Shown here in pieces: positions 5,625-8,151 of a stretch of DNA of 8,151 nt. Each line of letters starts with the position of its first letter. The stretch's first letter is position 1. The stretch covers positions 1-8,151 of the forward strand of contig CAYLVH010000079.1 of assembly GCA_964387095.1 (NCBI GenBank), given 5' to 3'. The DNA comes from JAJQBJ01 sp964387095. Its GTDB lineage: Bacteria > Bacillota > Clostridia > Oscillospirales > Oscillospiraceae. The translations under genes and the position numbers were made by a program. The notes below the pieces were generated by a model, which was given only the letters and a program-made list of their open reading frames with translations, made no database searches and was not told the DNA's origin.

Positions 5625-7790
5625 TCAAGATGTTTCCTTTGGCAGGTCCCGCATGGTCAAACTGATGCGCTTGCGCTTTTCATCCACCTGGAGCACGGCG
5701 ACCTTCACCACATCCCCAACTGAGACCACCTGAGAGGGATGCTTGACATACCGGTCGCAGAGCTTGGAGATATGGACCAAGCCGTCCTGGTGAACGCCAA
5801 TGTCCACAAATACCCCGAAGTCAATGACATTGCGCACTGTGCCTGTCAGCACCATGCCGGGGTTCAGATCGGAAATGCTGAGAACATCTGTACGCAAAAT
5901 GGGCTTGGGCAGTTCGTCCCGGGGGTCACGGCCGGGTTTCAGCAGCTCCTTCACAATATCCTGAAGCGTAGGGAGGCCAGCGCCGCAGTAGGCGGCGGCC
6001 CGCTCCTGGCCCACCTGCTTCAAGCGGGCGGGAAGTTGGGAAATTTGTCCCTTCGCCACATCCTCCAGGGAGTAGCCGCAGATCTCCAGCAGCTTTTTGG
6101 CAGGCTCATAGGACTCGGGATGGACGGCGGTGTTATCCAGAATTTGGCTACTCTCCGGAACCCGGAGGAAGCCGGCGCACAGTTCATAGGCCTTTGGGCC
6201 GAGCTTTGGAACCTTGAGCAGCTGCCGGCGGGAGGTGAATCTGCCGTTCTCCTCCCGGTAGGTCACGATGTTTTTGGCAATGGCCCCATTCAGGCCGGAA
6301 ACCCGCATTAGCAGAGAGGGGGAGGCGGTGTTGACGTCTACGCCCACCTGGTTGACACAGTCCTCCACCACGCCGTCCAGCGCCTGGCTGAGGCGTTTCT
6401 GGGACACGTCATGCTGATACTGTCCCACGCCGATGGATTGGGGATCAATTTTCACCAGCTCCGCCAGGGGATCCTGAAGGCGCCGGGCGATGGAAATTGC
6501 GCTGCGCAGATTGACGTCATATTGGGGGAATTCCTCTGCGGCCAGCTTAGAGGCGGAATAGACCGAGGCGCCAGCCTCGTTGACGATCATGTATGAGACG
6601 CCGCTGACCTGCTTGAGCAGGTCAACCGTCATGGCCTCGGTTTCCCGGGAGGCGGTGCCGTTGCCGATGGCGATATAGGCGACGCCATACCTGTCAATCA
6701 GTTTTTTCAGGGTTTGGATCGCCTCGTCCCGGCGGGACTGGGAAAAGGTTGGGTAAACCACGGTGGTGTCCAGGACCTTGCCAGTGCCGTCTAAAACCGC
6801 CACTTTGCAGCCATTGCGGTAGCCAGGATCCAGGCCCATGGTGACCTTGCCCTTGAAGGGCGGCTGCATCAGCAGCGGGCGGAGATTCAGGGCAAAGTTC
6901 TGGATGGCGGATTCCCCTGCCTGTTCGGTGAGCTGACTGCGGAGCTGACGTTGGATACTTGGCTGGATCAGACGGCTGTAAGCATCCTGTGCCGCCTGAT
7001 CAACAAAGGCTCCGCAGGACCCATGGCCCTTGACACTGCGGCCAAAGACAATGGAAAGGGCAAACTCCTCCGGAATGTCCAGGCTGACCTTTAAATGGCC
7101 CTCCTTTTCCCCGCGGTTTATGGCCAGAACCTGATGGTTTTTCAGCTTTCCGGCTGGGGCGGAGAAGTTATAATAGGTTTGGTAGACAGAATCCCCGGCA
7201 TCCTTTGCAGCTTGGCAGGACATGGTGCCTTGGCGGATGGCCAGCATCCGAAGCTGCTTGCGGATGACCGCGTCCTCGGAAATCTGCTCCGCCAGAATGT
7301 CGTTGGCGCCCTGTAACGCGTCTGCAATGGTTTCCACGCCGGCCTCAGGGTTCAGACAGGAGGCGGCTAGCTTTTCTGGCCGGACGCTGCTGCTTTGCTG
7401 GAGATAGATGGCCTGCGCCAAAGGCTCCAGCCTCTTTTCCCGGGCAACGGTGGCTCGGGTGCGCCTTTTCAGTTTGTAGGGGGCGTATAGGTCGTCCACC
7501 TCGGTCATGGTAGCGGCCCCGTCAATGACGGAGGACAGCCCTTCGGTCAGCTTTCCCTGGGCTTCAATGGCAGCCTTCACCTGATCCTTGCGCTTTTCAA
7601 GATTGCGCAGATAGTCCAGCCGATCAGAGAGGCTGCGCAGGGTGGTGTCGTCCATGCTGCCGTGCAGCTCCTTGCGGTAGCGTGCAATAAACGGAATGGT
7701 ACATCCGCTGTCAATCAGTTCAATGACATTTTGGACATGGGGAATGGATTGTCCCAGCTCGGCGGCTATAATTTCAGTGATTGAATTCAT
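5625..7790 (-). CDS. tex: Tex family RNA-binding transcription accessory protein
   Basis: A full-length 721-residue Tex/YhgF protein, about the size of Bacillus and Bordetella homologues, which binds nucleic acid in the cytoplasm and is linked to transcription and stress or toxin expression. Its exact role is still debated. The helical N-terminal Tex region (1-310) holds SGCTIPFIARYRKELHGSMD (28-47) and LYAPYKLKRRT (101-111). The YqgF/RNase H-like domain begins TMGLDPGYRNGCKVAVLD (317-334) and includes IAIGNGTASRETE (373-385) and NEAGASVYSAS (404-414). Helix-hairpin-helix repeats lie at about 485-545 (NTASPSLLMRVSGL; LLKVPKLGPKAYELCAGF). An S1 domain occupies about 643-714 (GMVLTGTVRNVIDFGVFVDI). 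The ATG at 7790 has an ideal AAAGGAG (7796-7802 in plus coordinates) 5 bases upstream. The gene stands alone, convergent with the MATE gene and divergent from the tRNA. Nothing is broken. Confidence 0.97.
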   Translation of the reverse strand: MNSITEIIAAELGQSIPHVQNVIELIDSGCTIPFIARYRKELHGSMDDTTLRSLSDRLDYLRNLEKRKDQVKAAIEAQGKLTEGLSSVIDGAATMTEVDDLYAPYKLKRRTRATVAREKRLEPLAQAIYLQQSSSVRPEKLAASCLNPEAGVETIADALQGANDILAEQISEDAVIRKQLRMLAIRQGTMSCQAAKDAGDSVYQTYYNFSAPAGKLKNHQVLAINRGEKEGHLKVSLDIPEEFALSIVFGRSVKGHGSCGAFVDQAAQDAYSRLIQPSIQRQLRSQLTEQAGESAIQNFALNLRPLLMQPPFKGKVTMGLDPGYRNGCKVAVLDGTGKVLDTTVVYPTFSQSRRDEAIQTLKKLIDRYGVAYIAIGNGTASRETEAMTVDLLKQVSGVSYMIVNEAGASVYSASKLAAEEFPQYDVNLRSAISIARRLQDPLAELVKIDPQSIGVGQYQHDVSQKRLSQALDGVVEDCVNQVGVDVNTASPSLLMRVSGLNGAIAKNIVTYREENGRFTSRRQLLKVPKLGPKAYELCAGFLRVPESSQILDNTAVHPESYEPAKKLLEICGYSLEDVAKGQISQLPARLKQVGQERAAAYCGAGLPTLQDIVKELLKPGRDPRDELPKPILRTDVLSISDLNPGMVLTGTVRNVIDFGVFVDIGVHQDGLVHISKLCDRYVKHPSQVVSVGDVVKVAVLQVDEKRKRISLTMRDLPKETS

Positions 7791-7836
7791 GGGATCTCCT
7801 TTGTAATGGATGATGGATGCGGATACATGTCCTAAC

Positions 7837-7842
7837 AGTATA
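7837..7842 (-). promoter_or_regulatory. Possible -10 box for tex
   Basis: Minus-strand TATACT, five of six consensus bases, about 47 bases before the tex start codon. The -35 region is weak (TGGATT at 17-base spacing). The sequence around it holds a GTATAC palindrome and two ATACAG copies. It is the best candidate in the tex upstream region but not a strong one. Confidence 0.35.
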
Positions 7843-7902
7843 CAGCAGATACAGGGAAAAATCCAGCAGAGAAAGGAAAATGAGAAAAAATGAAAAAAGG
7901 GC

Positions 7903-7931
7903 TTGATTTCTAAAATAACCTGTGCTATAAT
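7903..7931 (+). promoter_or_regulatory. Strong promoter of the tRNA-Pro gene
   Basis: TTGATT (7903-7908), a 17-base spacer and a perfect TATAAT (7926-7931) with an extended -10 TGC before it. The A-rich stretch at about 7871-7898 just upstream resembles an UP element, as expected for a stable-RNA promoter. Transcription would begin near 7938, leaving a leader of about 33 bases to be trimmed before the mature tRNA. Confidence 0.85.
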
Positions 7932-7970
7932 AATCGAGTCGTCAGGGGAAAGCCCTCTGTTCGATGGTAT

Positions 7971-8047
7971 CCGGGTGTGGCGAAGTTTGGTATCGCGCTT
8001 GAATGGGGTTCAAGAGGCCTTGAGTTCGAATCTCAACACTCGGACCA
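7971..8047 (+). tRNA. tRNA-Pro, anticodon GGG
   Basis: A complete 77-base cloverleaf. The acceptor stem is CCGGGTG / CACTCGG (one G-U), the D stem GCGA/TCGC, the anticodon stem CTTGA/TCAAG and the T stem TTGAG/CTCAA with loop TTCGAAT. The anticodon loop ATGGGGT puts GGG at 8005-8007, reading CCC and CCU proline codons. C1-G72 and discriminator A73 are the proline identity features. The 3' CCA is encoded. It is a single gene with its own promoter and terminator. Confidence 0.96.
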
Positions 8048-8049
8048 GA

Positions 8050-8097
8050 AAATTGCGGTATTCGGTTAAATAGGCCGAATACCGCAATTTTTTTGTT
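8050..8097 (+). terminator. Strong rho-independent terminator of tRNA-Pro
   Basis: AAATTGCGGTATTCGG (8050-8065) pairs perfectly with 8075-8090 over a 9-base loop, and the stem runs into a T-rich tract (TTTTTTTGTTT from 8088). It begins two bases after the tRNA CCA end. Confidence 0.93.
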
Positions 8098-8103
8098 TAT
8101 CTT

Positions 8104-8128
8104 AATTTTAAAAAATGCCTTTAAAATT
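8104..8128. repeat. AT-only inverted repeat past the tRNA terminator
   Basis: AATTTTAAA (8104-8112) and TTTAAAATT (8120-8128) are perfect reverse complements around AAATGCC. The tail 8091-8151 is much more AT-rich than the rest of the window and holds no recognisable gene. The inverted repeat may simply reflect this composition. Confidence 0.3.
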
Positions 8129-8151
8129 GGGCTATTACTAATCTATTGCAG

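Noticed and set aside
5739..6311. A 190-codon plus-strand open frame inside tex
   Set aside because: Antisense shadow of the HhH and S1 region of Tex. No ribosome site or recognisable domain.

Overview
The window looks like chromosome of a GC-rich gut Clostridium of the Oscillospiraceae type (Oscillibacter / Flavonifractor-like). This rests on the moderately high GC content, strong Shine-Dalgarno sites, sigma-A promoters and the familiar Firmicutes protein families. The genus is an inference. Most of it is ordinary core or housekeeping sequence. The accessory signal is concentrated in the first 280 bases.

Left edge (1-278): a scaffold scar. A palindromic 18-base repeat occurs twice in tandem at the very start, then a fragment of a large serine recombinase, then a 10-N assembly gap, then the same repeat end again (29 identical bases, 27-55 and 250-278). 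The two copies diverge immediately after the same terminal CTAACA. This is what two insertions of one mobile element look like when the assembler could not cross it. The ends fit an IS21-type element (multiple terminal repeats, terminal CA), but no transposase is in view.

Middle (305-5444): a complete ABC exporter half-transporter reads leftward (305-2032). From a shared intergenic region, a two-gene unit reads rightward: an unusual protein resembling the C-terminal half of CbiE fused to CbiT, with its SAM-binding glycine motifs eroded (2224-3135), and an ADP-ribosylglycohydrolase (3193-4011). A MATE efflux transporter follows, probably starting at a TTG codon with its own promoter (4116-5444).

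Right (5554-8151): two tandem hairpins separate the MATE gene from the convergent tex gene (5625-7790, minus), a nucleic-acid-binding transcription accessory protein. Diverging from tex is a single tRNA-Pro(GGG) with a near-ideal promoter, an encoded CCA and a strong terminator. The last ~50 bases are AT-rich and hold nothing I can identify.

The most interesting items are the degenerate CbiE/CbiT-like protein paired with an ADP-ribosyl hydrolase, and the duplicated mobile-element end at the scaffold gap. I do not see a convincing complete new system in this window.
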